A stretch of 60,000 nucleotides of DNA from Hydractinia symbiolongicarpus (lineage: Eukaryota > Cnidaria > Hydrozoa > Anthoathecata > Hydractiniidae): positions 7,876,001 to 7,936,000 of the forward strand of contig NC_079886.1 in the NCBI RefSeq assembly GCF_029227915.1, written 5' to 3'. Position 1 is the first letter of the stretch; each line of letters begins with the position of its first letter. The notes under the pieces were generated by a model that worked only from the letters and a program-made list of their open reading frames with translations, did not search any database and was not told the origin of the DNA. A program made the translations under genes and the position numbers. Below are positions 13,468-24,886 of the stretch, piece after piece.

Positions 13468-14104
13468 TATAAAAAAGAAAGCAAACTTGAATCCGAGATT
13501 TTTTCGAGTAGATTATAAAATACAATGTATTTGTTAGTTGATATTTGTTTTTATTTGTATAACAGTAGAGCGTATGCATAATACAAGTTCACATTCATCA
13601 AATTATGTGTCTCAAGAAAAAACGTATATAAACAAAAAAAGTCATGTTTTTGGCAATATTTTGCTTTGAAAGTGATTCTTGGATCTATAAAACGGCCACC
13701 TCTATAAGACGGACACTTTTTTTTCACCAATGGTGTCCGCTTTTAGAGAGATTCTACTGTATATTTATCAGTAACTAACTATGCCAGCAGCGGCGATCCC
13801 TCAAACCAAGCAAGCTAGGTAGCCTTTTTTATTGCTATACTTTTAAGGTTTATTTTTGCGTTTTTCACCAATCTGATTTATACTTAGCTGGAACTAAGGT
13901 TGTGGCTATCTGGCTGTTAACTACTTTTTTATGCTTAATGCAGTTATGTAGGTACAGCTTTTACTGCAATATAAATTTTGGCGAGTCCAACGTTACTATT
14001 ATTCCGAAAATTTATACAGGAAGCCACTTCAATGTTGGAAACAATGTTATCAATGTGGTTCCTGTGTTCGGAATGTATACATTAAGTATGCACCGGTAAT
14101 ACCT

Positions 14105-14240
14105 ACCTAATTTCCCTTACATGGCATGGGTTGACCCGTAGCTGTGGTAAAGGCACTTGCTAAACATGCCCGCGCTGTAGACCGAACCACGGACCTTGTG
14201 ATTGCAAAGCGAACTCCATACACACAAGGCCACGCTCCGT
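14105..14240 (-). repeat. Possible tRNA-derived SINE
   Basis: Read on the minus strand, a tRNA-like head is visible: GTGGCCTTGTGTGTATGG resembles an A box, and about 40 bases later GTGGTTCGGTC resembles a B box. A related, more decayed sequence is at 18645-18785. No poly-A tail or clear target duplication was seen. The call rests on the A/B box spacing and on the second copy. Confidence 0.4.
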
Positions 14241-14384
14241 TTATCGATTCAATGATGAGACAAAAGTCTTGATTAACCTGTGATACTTAGATAGGGTTTA
14301 CTTCTTACCCACAATTAATTTAGTAACTACACCCTGTATTAAAAATTTAACGAAAAAGTATTCCAAAAAAAAATTCTTCATTCC

Positions 14385-14460
14385 AGGTCTACCACAGGGT
14401 AGATAAATTGCTGATGGGCGACCACGTAGATTTTTCCACGGGTTGACGAGTAGTCTATAT
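14385..14460. repeat. Dispersed 'GACGGGC / TCCACGGG' family, copy 3
   Basis: The order gatgggcgaccacg, tagatttttccacgggttgac, gagtagtc matches the other copies. Copy 4 follows within 130 bases, so this is a local cluster. Confidence 0.45.
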
Positions 14461-14579
14461 TTTATTATTTGCTTGCTGTCTGTAACCCAACCTAAAAATC
14501 AGGGGTTTTTTAATAAAAAAACGTCATTAAAATCGCACCTATGATTATAGTAATATCCTCCCGTCCAAGAAAATCTTGT

Positions 14580-14690
14580 TACTTTATGTGGACAGGCCGC
14601 AAGGATGCACGAAAGAGCGATGCGAGAAATATGTACGACGGGCGCTCCACCGTGAAATCTTCCACGGGTTAACGACTAGCACATATGTAT
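14580..14690. repeat. Dispersed 'GACGGGC / TCCACGGG' family, copy 4
   Basis: A longer copy, with gatgcgagaaat, gacgggcgctccaccg, gaaatcttccacgggttaac and gactagc in order. It shares its first half with the inverted copy at 59535-59642. Confidence 0.45.
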
Positions 14691-15645
14691 TTATGAAAAA
14701 GTTTAAGAAATAGATTACCAGCTCCATAGTTTTGAAATGTATCTGACCAGATTTTTACACATGTTTGTTATGTTAAATTACATTAGAAAATAGAAGATTA
14801 TGCTGCATATGAATATCGTTTTTATTAAGAGTGAAAAAAGTTATTGACAGAGTTGTTCGATTAACAGCGCTAAACATTTTGCTTTTTTTAGGGGAATTGT
14901 TGTTGTTGTGGGTAACGCACATTGTTTACAAAAATTGTGGCCATTGCCATGAGAATACAGCTGACTTATTTTTTGTTTAGTTCTTATCTCATTATTAATA
15001 GGGTTAAGTCAACAAGGAAGATATTTGAAATCCGTTATCGGCAAAGTTTTAACCACTCCAGGAGAAAGTCTATTCCATCATCATAGATTGCGCTCTTGTA
15101 TTTCCTCTTTTTTATAATATTGTTATTAACCGGGGTACCAAAAAGGGGGCTACGAAAGCCGTATCAGCACCAGCAACCGCCTAACTAGACAAGCGCTTAG
15201 AAAAACGTTTATCCTATTTTCATGCTCAGAAAGGCATGATTCACAAGTCTATTTCATGATTTAGAAAAGGAACGAAGTAACAAGTATATGGAAAAAAGAA
15301 GGGAGTCCTCTTCACGTGTAGTCAACCGTAAGGAAACAGAATGTTTAACGTACTAAATCAAGCATGCCAGCCAGAAAGTCATAAACAATAGCCAAGTAAA
15401 TAGACACTCACAGGTCTGTTTGAATGAGCTCATTGGTACTCATCTACATATTTCACTGCCCGAACTGATACCGTTAGAAAGTCAATGAAATGTAGGTTTT
15501 GAAACTGTCTCTATTTCTTCAGCGCGTGCTAACGGCTAGGATTGGTCCCACTGTAAAAAATGACTTATTTATCTAAATCTCTTATAATAATACGGAGAGT
15601 GTGTCTGTGTGTCTGTAACAGGCAAAGTTGATATCGTCATTTTCC

Positions 15646-15688
15646 CTTGATGTTGCCGAAACAAATCTTTGATGTTGCCGAAAAAAAT
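15646..15688. repeat. Tandem repeat, two 21-22 bp units
   Basis: The unit cttgatgttgccgaaacaaa is followed directly by a second copy with one extra base and one substitution. It lies just after a gtctgtgtgtctgtaaca stretch resembling the start of the dispersed GACGGGC family. Confidence 0.7.
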
Positions 15689-16256
15689 ATGTCTTCTTTG
15701 TCGTGAAAAGCCGCGAGTTTTGTGTGGTTTGTTAAATGAAGTTCTAGCACAAAGTAACGGAAATTGTGTTTGCAAAAAAGATGGCTGTCCTTTTTAAGCA
15801 TTTGTCTTCTCCTGCCTTCAAATAAATCTTTACAAAAGCATTTAAAAAGGGGGATGGTATATAAATGAAGTATAGAAAGGTTTCTGTAAGGTTTGTTTAT
15901 GTTTTTTAAAGTTTTGATGATATTATTGATGCGAGACATGTTTGTTAGCTAGCATCAACCACAACAACAACAACTACCTAGCTAGGTAGCTAGGAATTTA
16001 TAAATATGTAGCCATGTTCTTTATACCTAGCTAAGTCTCCAGTTTATATTTAAGTGACCAGCTATTAGCTGCTGTAGCTACCTTATGCTAGCTTCAGTTT
16101 TATGTTGCTTTTTACATGTAAGCTAATCTTAGTGGTCTTTGCTAAGAACGTGACTAACTTATTTTAATTGACATTTTAAGCTTAAATTAACAAGCCACAA
16201 CAACTTTTAAAAAAGTATTACATAATACTTAAGAAGAGCTTAAGGACTGTTTTTAA

Positions 16257-16316
16257 GCAAATAATGTATTTTTCACAATTTGTATATGCAAATAATGTAT
16301 TTTTCACATTTTGTGT
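16257..16316. repeat. Tandem repeat, two units of about 31 bp
   Basis: gcaaataatgtatttttcac is repeated after 31 bases with only small differences in the tail of the unit. It is a simple local duplication. Confidence 0.75.
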
Positions 16317-17002
16317 AACTAAACTTATAGTAAGTACGGATCATTAGACAAAAAATTGTTTTGTTAACCGGTTAATTTTTACATTTTGTGCATATTTTTG
16401 CGGGAGAGGAAGGTATGCAACCGAATAAATGATTTTTCAAAGTTTAACTTTTTGTTTTTAGGTGTTTTGTGTTTGTTTAAGTTTGGCTTTTTGATATTGT
16501 TCAGGTTGTATTGTTGTATAAGCATTTAGGGAAAAGACAATGTTTAAAATGCGTAAAGAACTTATTTCATAGATCTGTGCTTACTGTTGCAAGCCTTTCT
16601 TTTCGACACTTCAGATTAAAATATTGAAGGTTTTCAACATAATCACATAATAAGATGTATACATATTTGAGATATGTGTTATTTCTGACATTATTATTAT
16701 TGTTGTCGTAACTGTCTGGGTTGTGACTGTCAATGTTGTAACTTTCTACTAACTAGATTTTACACCTTGCACGCCGTTGTTTTTCATATTTTGTCTGAAG
16801 TTTTGTTGGGAGGATTTCATGCGATTTGACATTTGATATTTTGTGTTAGATTTTAAGAACTTTTTTGTTAAATTATGACTTATATACTTTCTTTTTATGC
16901 ATTTTCAGATTATTTTTTTTAGTAAAAGGCATAATCAATATACTGAAATATTTGCTGATGTCATCAAAATTCAAATGACAGAACTTTTCAATTGTTTTTC
17001 TG

Positions 17003-17040
17003 CCTAAGTGGATTTTTCCACGGGCCTAATCGACTAGTTT
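17003..17040. repeat. Dispersed 'TCCACGGG' family, truncated copy 5
   Basis: Only the palindromic core and right side remain: gtggatttttccacgggcc, then cgactagt. Confidence 0.4.
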
Positions 17041-17397
17041 TAAATAAAGCGCTACCACAGCGTTCAGTGTAATCTCTAAGTTCCAGCAATCAGGTCAAAT
17101 TAAGAAGAATGTTATTTCTTGGAGTCCAATTGTCTCATTTATCACATTTATAAGGTTAAAGTCCAAAATCAGTTCAATTTGGTCCCGCAGTCAATCGTTT
17201 TACTGTTAAAGGCGATAAAACCTAGTAATATCAGAAAAATATCGCTAAACACATGTTGGTACGAATATGTGACGCAACCGCAACAGCGACATTTCCTTCC
17301 TCTCTGCTTACGCTCACTTCTGTTTTTGCAACAATAATATATTAAAACATTTTTTAATCAAGCACAGATGCAAATCAGTACCGAAACTTGATTATAA

Positions 17398-18176
17398 CCT
17401 TGGAGGAAAGAATACGGAAGGAGAAACAACTTCATTTCTGTACGCTTTAAATGTATTGAATTTTCTATTGTTTTTAATTTCAAAAGAATCAGTGCGTGAG
17501 GTGCTCGACCGAGTCTTTTTCGAAAAAAAATGATCAAATTCCATATTCTCCTTTAATAGGGGCTAACTTTTTTCTATTGAAATCTGACTGTAACACGCTG
17601 CAGGCACGTGATATTTGTATGGGAAGTGTGCCTAATATAAGTCGGTAAACATTGCTGTTAAAAACTTCAACAATACGTTTGGAAATAAGCGTTTAACCGT
17701 GATATTAACCTATTTTTGCAGGCTTGAGTATACCACTTTGATCATGAAAAACAATATAGATAGATATGCGCCGGACGAGTGCTGACCAAATGTGTGCTGG
17801 ATTAATGTTTATTCTAACTAAAGAAATAACTTCTTATAACAGAACTTCGTTTTAAAACGAGATATAAACTTTTTCTTTTTGTTTACAAAAGTGTCGAGCA
17901 TGTGCTTCTTCACTAATTATGTTAACATAAGAACAAAAGAAATTTTACCGATTTCAATATGGCTTGTTGTTTTGATAATATTATCAAATTCAATATCAAA
18001 TTATCTAATTGTTTTTATAACCAATCATAGTTGCGAAATGTTATTCACGAATAATTTAGTCACACAACCGCCAAAATTTCAAATTAAGTTTCTATACAGA
18101 CACCTGCTAGAACCTCACGCAGTGTTTCAATAGAATTAAAAGAGTTGTTTCTCCTTCCGTATTCTTTCCTCCAAGG
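17398..18176. mobile_element. MITE with 34-bp terminal inverted repeats
   Basis: A 34-base end beginning CCTTGGAGGAAAGAATACGG (17398-17431) is repeated in inverted orientation at 18143-18176. Both ends are flanked by TATAA (17393-17397 and 18177-18181), a likely 5-bp target duplication, though TA alone is also possible. Length is 779 bp. It holds no recognisable transposase; the open frame at 17879-18133 has no motif. The near-perfect ends suggest a fairly recent insertion. Confidence 0.8.
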
Positions 18177-18644
18177 TATAACTTAGAATTTTGACAGACT
18201 TTCACAGGACGGAAATTTAGCCGGTTTTACTTTTCTGCGCGTTCGCAAAGTTAGATTTTAGCGAATTATGGAGTATGTTTTAAAGCACAAAATCTCAAAT
18301 TTTACTATTTTTGAAACTTATGATTTTTGTCAAAATGTGATGACGAGAAATGATCATATTGGAAAATAGTAGGGATTTGCTATACTGACTAAAAGGTTGT
18401 GTCCTCCGAAATAGATTTTTCAACGAAGTACATGTAATAAATATAGCATTCAAAAGGAAATTTTAATTTTTTGCATTAGGCATATTTTTGTTTAAATATT
18501 ATACACAACAATTGTCAATTCACCAGCAGAGTCTTTACAAAGTATGTAGAAAAGCTTATTACATAGATTACATAGATATAAATATTTAGAATAGGAATAC
18601 AAGTTAGTTATGTTCCGACTATATACATAATGCATATCAATAGG

Positions 18645-18785
18645 ATTGGCTACCCTATTTCCTGTACATGGCTTGGGTTTATGTGTAGCTGTGGTCGTGG
18701 GACCTTCTAAACATGCTCGCGCTATACACTGTCACTCCAACCACGTGATTACGACGTGAACCTTACAACCACCCGTCTACGGGTT
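18645..18785 (-). repeat. Decayed relative of the SINE-like repeat at 14105
   Basis: It shares the order ttacatggcttggg, gtagctgtgg, taaacatgctcgcgct and ccacgtgatta with 14105-14240 at reduced identity. The B-box-like part is eroded. Confidence 0.3.
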
Positions 18786-19212
18786 GGGTTTATCATATCT
18801 TTTGCAAGAAGATCGAATATTAAGTTGCGTTACGAGGAGAGGTCACTTACACTGTTAAACAATTAAACTGCACGATTCATTTTTTTCAACTATAAGTTGA
18901 GCAGTAAGTTGGGTTTCTTCTAAGTGAGAATAACATATCTTATTTAAATTTTATCAATTTTTGGTACAGAAGCAGATTAAAATTTTAATGGGCAAAAATA
19001 CTATCACCCACACAAAATTTAATTACTTTTTATAAACTTTGGTGACTACATTTTATGAAATTAAAATTTTTATAAAAACAAAATTATACAGAAAAAATTT
19101 AACAAATTCTCCTTTTTTATGTAAAAATTGCAATTAAATTGTTGACAAAACATAGCGCAATTAAAAAATAGATCGTGAAAAAGACGGTGAAACATTTTTG
19201 TGGGTAAAATAT

Positions 19213-19868
19213 ATGGAGTCCAACCTTTAAATAGTGTACACCTACGGTGCGGAGAAAGGTGTCCACTATGTAGAAGTGTTTGGCTCATAAAGGTTGTTGC
19301 TGCCAGCTACTCAATAGAAAACAAGACAAGATTTTTCACAACACATTCATATTAAATTTCGACAAACTTTCGGTGGCAGGAAACCACAATAAAACAAAAA
19401 AAAGAATTGTTGTCACGAAAGATTGTGGAAATGTAGTATGTTTTTTTTGTGTGAAAAGAAATCCAGTTAGTAAGTATTATATATCTTGACTCAGTAGTTA
19501 TAATGCAAAGTTATAATGTCAGTACATCTATCATCTTAAATTGCTTTATATGGCGGTTTGCTTCTTGAACCCTTGAAAAATGTCAACATTTAATGAAGTT
19601 AAAATTATATGTGATAATGCCCACTAAACAAAATCTATATCATAAAGATATAAAGATATGATTCAAAATTCTTTTGTAATTTTGTTAAATCCTATCTGGT
19701 GTCCGCTATGGACAGGAGAAATTTTCGTTTGGTGCAAAAACATATGTCTGCTAATGACAGTGTCCACTGCGTAGGTGTCCGTAATGTAAAGGTTTTGACC
19801 GTCATTCGGTCGGTGCATGTAAGGTGACTGCTATGCAGCATGTTCATCATGTACTGGTTTGACTGTAG
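19213..19868. mobile_element. Tentative non-autonomous element with 'gtgtccact' subterminal repeats
   Basis: Left part: gagtccaacctttaaatag, then tacacctacgg and ggtgtccactatg. Right part read inverted: acagtcaaaccagtac, then ggacacctacgcagtggaca. Repeated 'gtgtcc(a/g)c' pieces near both ends resemble the subterminal repeats of the pogo-like elements at 12.4 kb. Ends and target duplication are not clear. The small open frame 19280-19489 shows no known motif. Confidence 0.25.
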
Positions 19869-19869
19869 T

Positions 19870-22250
19870 TACTCTAGTCTAGTCTACCACGTTTTGCCAA
19901 CTTTTTTTTACCACAAACGTATTCCTTATGCCGTAGAGATGTCTTTGCAATTTACTGAAACATCTCTACAGTTACCAAGGCATTAATAATACCTTATCTT
20001 GTTGAAAGAATTGAGCAAAGTTCCAGTAATTGATGTCACTCTGTTTTGATAAATGTTTTGTTTACAAAGGAGGAAGAAATACCAGTGATCAAATTGTTTT
20101 ACAATTATCTATTTAAATATTTAAGAATTTAATAGAAGTCAATTATCCCACTTCGGCCTCTGGTCAAAACAAATAACGGAAAAGAATTCTTCTTACATAA
20201 CAAGTTATTTTAGATATGTTCATGCTTATGCAACGAACTACCGTTTTAAAAATTGTAATGTTTGTATGGTTACATTGATATATTCATGAAATGTTGTTTT
20301 TGAAATGAACTTCCAATTCTTATTAAGAAGTTCTTGATTAGATGTATAAGACTAAACTTTAAAGAGTTACAACGTCAAGGAATCTCGTGCGCACCTAAGC
20401 AGCATTGGAAAAAATGAAAACCTTTGCAGAAAGAAACATATCGATGCTCTTGAAAAATTAAGCGAGAACTGATTTTTGCAAATATGCAAAAGTTAATCTT
20501 AAAGGTTTTAAGAATTGAACCTTAAAACGAATACTTTCATTACCAGAGCATAAAACTGAAACTGTAAAAGACCATTTTTTGCTAAGTTTTCCCCCCAAAT
20601 ATTAAGTTGTACGATTGGAAGGTCGGTTTTTCCGCGTTACAAAAACCTTCGCAAATCGATGCTTTTAGAAAATTTTACCACATATATTCCGCGCATTTGG
20701 CTAACAGAAAACAGAAAATGTTGCAGTTCCATCATTGTAACTCTATTGCATTCTTTAAAAGTTGAGTTCAAATAACTTGACATTCAAATGAACGAGAAAT
20801 AAAATTTTGCGTTGGAAGTAATTACCTACCTTTAAAGTTCATTTTTTTACAACTCACTTGTAATACTATTTACGCAACGATCGTTACTTTCGTAAGAGCC
20901 CTTTGACGTAAAGAAAGTTTACATAAAAATCTTCATATTCTCAAAGATTAAAAGGTTTGCCAAGGCAATGCAATGGAAAGGAAGAAGTACTGAGGAGATC
21001 TAAGCCAACAATATATTGAAATTGGTGTCATTCTGTGCATAACAGTTAAAATTTAATACGCTATTTAATTAATCGCTTCACTAAAATCAACAATTAAACC
21101 CATACTCATATCAACTCTTTATGTCATTTTGTCTCCTTAGGAAAAATTAGCTTCGTACTTCAATTAATACAATCAATTTTCAATGCTGAAATTTAAATAA
21201 CTTTTAAAACTTGAGTAGAATCCATTTTTGTTTATGTCATTATTTTTCTCACAAATTCCTAAATCTTGTTGCCATTCAATTAATGCCATCATATTTTATG
21301 AGCAGAATGCTGTTTTGTTGATGTAAGATTTGTAAAAAATTGAATCTTGTTGCCAGCGTAAGGAGGATTAAATTTCTTGCGTTCATGATTTGATGAAAAT
21401 TGAAAAACACTATCTTTGGGTTAATCAGTCTTGGACAGGTTAACCCAAAGACCTTTTTCCATTATAGCTTCCTTAGCCGCAGTTCCCGCGTTTAGCATCT
21501 CGAGATGTGGATTAGATTTTCTTCTAGCCGCAAAACATCTATTTTAACAGATTTGAAAGTTGAGACGAGTTGACTTTTAAGCGTTTGCAGATGAAAAACT
21601 TTTTTAACGACCAATAAATATCCAGAAAACGCTGCCATCTTTTATGTAATGGAAATTTTGCATAGTAAGCCCCGCTGCTTAAACACCTCTATGCATGTCT
21701 AGAAACTGGTTATGGGCATGTCTGTTGTTTGTCTACCTTAAAGTTTGCTATACCTATGAAAATACAATTGGAAGTTTCCTCATTCCTTCTTATTTTTACC
21801 ATTAAAATCTAATAAAATTGTGAAAATCTTCCTCCAATCTTTTCAAACGTCATATACTTTTAACTTGAAAGAGGAGAAGAAAGCCTATGCCAGGTGAAAA
21901 TGCAGTTTTGTCGCTATTGTGGGCAAATTGAATTCCAATTTTGCAAATACATGTTCCAAGTAAAACGTTTTCGGACACCTAGAAAGGCGCACATTACAGA
22001 AACCATTTTGGGCCGTCTTCTAGAAATTCATGGACAGACTCTGACGTATAATTCCGATTGGCAAGTGTAAATGTACTTATGACAAAAAGATATTTTTTTC
22101 AAAAGCTAAGAAAATATTTTTATTTATCCTTTTTATCGAGAGTAAAAAAAATTGTTGGGGAAACAATAGGATGGACAAAGAATCCATCTTTCTAGGTAAA
22201 AAACTATGGTGGTTTCTTGTGTTGATAGTAAAGATAGCAGTAACGCTTTA
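19870..22250. other. No gene recognised
   Basis: AT-rich sequence without an exon chain or repeat ends. The only structure noted is an inverted repeat with 11-base arms, CTTTGGGTTAA at 21414-21424 and its complement at 21440-21450. Confidence 0.4.
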
Positions 22251-22263
22251 ATTTTGCAGTTCC

Positions 22264-22383
22264 AGTGCTAAAGAATAAAAATATATTTGATATATAAAAA
22301 AAAGCCAGACATTGTTACTTTTATTAAACTTCGTTAATACTGCAATAAAAGCTTCATCGAGTATAATCAGTTTAACAAATCAT
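22264..22383 (+). repeat. Partial copy of the promoter/5' UTR of vWA gene B
   Basis: Bases 22264-22350 match 24509-24590 (agtgctaaagaataaaa through aatactgcaataaa). Bases 22359-22383 match 24864-24888 (gagtataatcagtttaacaa). The second block ends exactly at the gene B start codon, where ATG is replaced by ATT. The 273 bases between the blocks in gene B, including its TATA box, are replaced here by about eight bases. No vWA coding sequence follows. It is either a relic of a lost third gene copy or a record of the promoter before an insertion. Confidence 0.65.
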
Positions 22384-22789
22384 TTTTTGCAGTTCCATCT
22401 CTGTTTTGTAACACACAAACAAAGATAGAGAAGATAATGAAATTCTTTCTGTTTGACAAACAAGATGGAAGATTATTAAATACTGATGGTAATAAAGAAC
22501 GTTGCGAGACATTTTGGCAATAGGAATGCTTCAATTATTTCCAAACTACGTCGGTGTTGCAACAGAAAGGTTTAATAATTAATCGATCATGGTTTAGAAG
22601 GTTAAATCTTTTGACAAAAGGTTAATAAACCTTGTATTTCCTGGTGTCCTCCTTAATGGTTTCACATTTCTGATGATGACATAACGAATTATTTACTATT
22701 GTCAGCATTTTTCATCGTTAATGTTAATATTTTGCAAACAACAATTTTAAGTATACCTAACAATGTAGGATATCCTTCTTTTAGCGATT

Positions 22790-23522
22790 AGCACTAGCCT
22801 GATCTCCACTGAAGACGATCAGCTCGTCGCCTTCAAGAGATCAAAGGTCAACGCTTTTTCTCCTCGCCCTTACTTATCGCCATGCAGTTTCCACTAAACG
22901 ATATTTCTCATTGCTTTTTGAAGATAGAATTAATTTTGACAACATGAGGAAGGAACAGGAACTTGCTTCATTTTTTATTATTGCACAGAAGAAAACTTCA
23001 AAATGCAAATAAAAAAGAAACAACAAAAGCTATTGGTGAAAAATATATATACCACCATTTGGTACAGAAATTAGGATTGTGTGATAGACAAAATCATTTT
23101 ATCTAAATTTAGAGGTCATTATTGTTCCCAGGATCTCTTGGCCCCAGAGTCTCATAGATCCTGAGTCATTATTTTATAATGTGTTTAGGGTTATATACGA
23201 GTTTTTATTATTCAATTTATTTTCTCGTTTTTGTGAAAAGATGAGATGAGAAGTTACTGCTTCACTTCCCTTACAAATAACTACCACTTCTGAACTGTTC
23301 CGTGGATAACAAACATGTAAATAAAGTACATCAAAGATAATTTATTGAAATAATAATTATAGAAAGAATTTGTGCGACAAAAAGGCGACAAAGTATCAAA
23401 CAGTTAATCGCCTTGTTATCGTTGGCGATGAGATCAAAAATCGCTTTTTAGTTCCCACTGCAAATCGTTGTTGCGGCGATAAGGAAGGCGATAAGCTCAT
23501 CGCCCTTAATCGTGACTAGGCT
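22790..23522. mobile_element. Possible MITE with diverged inverted ends
   Basis: The left end (cactagcctgatc, gatcagctcgtcgccttc) and the right end read inverted (cctagtcacgatt, gcgatgagcttatcgccttc) share order and motif. Both contain repeated 'gcgatnagct' pieces. Identity is moderate and no clear target duplication is visible. Confidence 0.35.
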
Positions 23523-24785
23523 TTATAAAAGAAGATTTGAAATTGATAGGATCCTATCCAAAACAGTGCGAATTTTTCTGCCCGACCTCTGGTGCAAACA
23601 AACAAACAAAACTCAGAAAAGTTCTTCATTTGAACTAATTAGTTTCGCTTCAAAGGACTATGGATTTACGTTATCATACGTTACGATTTATGCGTACACA
23701 ATAATAATAATCATAATTACATCCTCTCCTAAAACTATTTTCAGATCTGAAGTTATGGTTTCTAACAGGATATATTTCAAAGTGTTTTTCACAAATCGTC
23801 CATACGAGGAAATATACAAACAGCACAACAATCAGAGAGTTCAAGTAAAGAATTTTGTGTTTTTGAAAGATATTCATACCAATATTTTCTCATTTTGGGA
23901 CCATTCAAAAATTATATAATGCAAGATTCATACATTGACAAAAAATGCTCAGTCATACGGACTTTCCTTAAGTGGAAATATAAACATGTGTAAGTGCAAA
24001 AAAACCGGTAAAAGGTTTTATGATCTTACGTGACTTCAGTATATTGATGCAATAAGTTTCGTTTGTAACATCGGAAATACAATTAACATTGAATGCCAAA
24101 AAATACGAATAGGTGAATTTTTAACCTTTAAATGAATCATAATTGTATCTAAAATTTCAAAATGAGGTAATTGGTTGTTTTGATGCAGCTAAACAGCGGA
24201 AAATTAATACTTACAAAGAATTTGATGTGACTCATGGTATTGGCGTTATGGTCTTCTAATGTTAAGGAGGGTCGTAGGAAACTCTTACTCTGAAACTTTA
24301 ATTAAACTCTTCCCTTACTATCTGAATAAAGAAAGCTATAAACCTAAGATACGACGAAAAAAACAGAGTGATAAGTGGTAACCAGGAAGGTGCAGCTGTC
24401 CCTGCAATTTTCTCTTTATTTCTCTTGATTAAGTAACTCTTTTGGTCGTTTAGATATAAACCACTTTCAGATGATGGTATAATCAATTAATTTTCTTCAT
24501 TTTCCAATAGTGCTAAAGAATAAAAAGATATTTGATATATCAAAAAAGCCAGACATTTTTTACTTTTATTAAATTTCGTTAATACTGCAATAAAAAAAAA
24601 TGGAGACAGGGAAACAGATGTATAAAGTATAAAATAATAAAAAAGGACCTTGAAAGGCTTAAGTATTTCCGCTGTAGCTTTCGAGAAAAGAAGCAGTTAA
24701 TTAGTTGTGCTAATAAGCGTGGTTTGTTTACGTGAAGAGACACAAACGACTACACGTTACATAACATCCTTAATTACCCTAATGA

Positions 24786-24793
24786 TATAAATA
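24786..24793 (+). promoter_or_regulatory. TATA box of vWA gene B
   Basis: TATAAATA lies about 100 bases before the ATG at 24887, comparable to gene A. It lies within the 273-base segment missing from the partial promoter copy at 22.3 kb. Confidence 0.5.
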
Positions 24794-24886
24794 GGTGCTG
24801 CGTGCCTCAGATTGAGTACAACACACCACACATAGATACACATACACTCTTAGATGCTTTATAGAGTATAATCAGTTTAACAAATC

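Larger units (their letters stand above)
12440..13759. mobile_element. Outer pogo/Tigger-like element with TA target site, interrupted by a second element
   Basis: The left end CAGTGGAATCTCTC follows TA at 12438-12439. The right end, read inverted, is CAGTAGAATCTCTC and is followed by TA at 13760-13761. Both ends carry subterminal repeats of the type 'aaagcggacac' and 'ataagacggaca'. A short translated piece before the inner element (about 12615-12680, PIIDEENQECC) may be a transposase remnant. The inner element at 12683-13467 splits it. It is non-autonomous. Confidence 0.75.
14691..17002. other. No gene recognised; two short tandem repeats
   Basis: Apart from the tandem repeats at 15646 and 16257 and runs of tagctagct near 15.97-16.09 kb, nothing supports a gene. 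The minus-strand open frames around 15.57-15.94 kb run through repeat sequence and show no family motif. Confidence 0.4.

Noticed and set aside
23512-23919. 135-codon open frame as a gene
   Set aside because: It begins inside a putative MITE end, has a low-complexity Ile run and no recognisable family.
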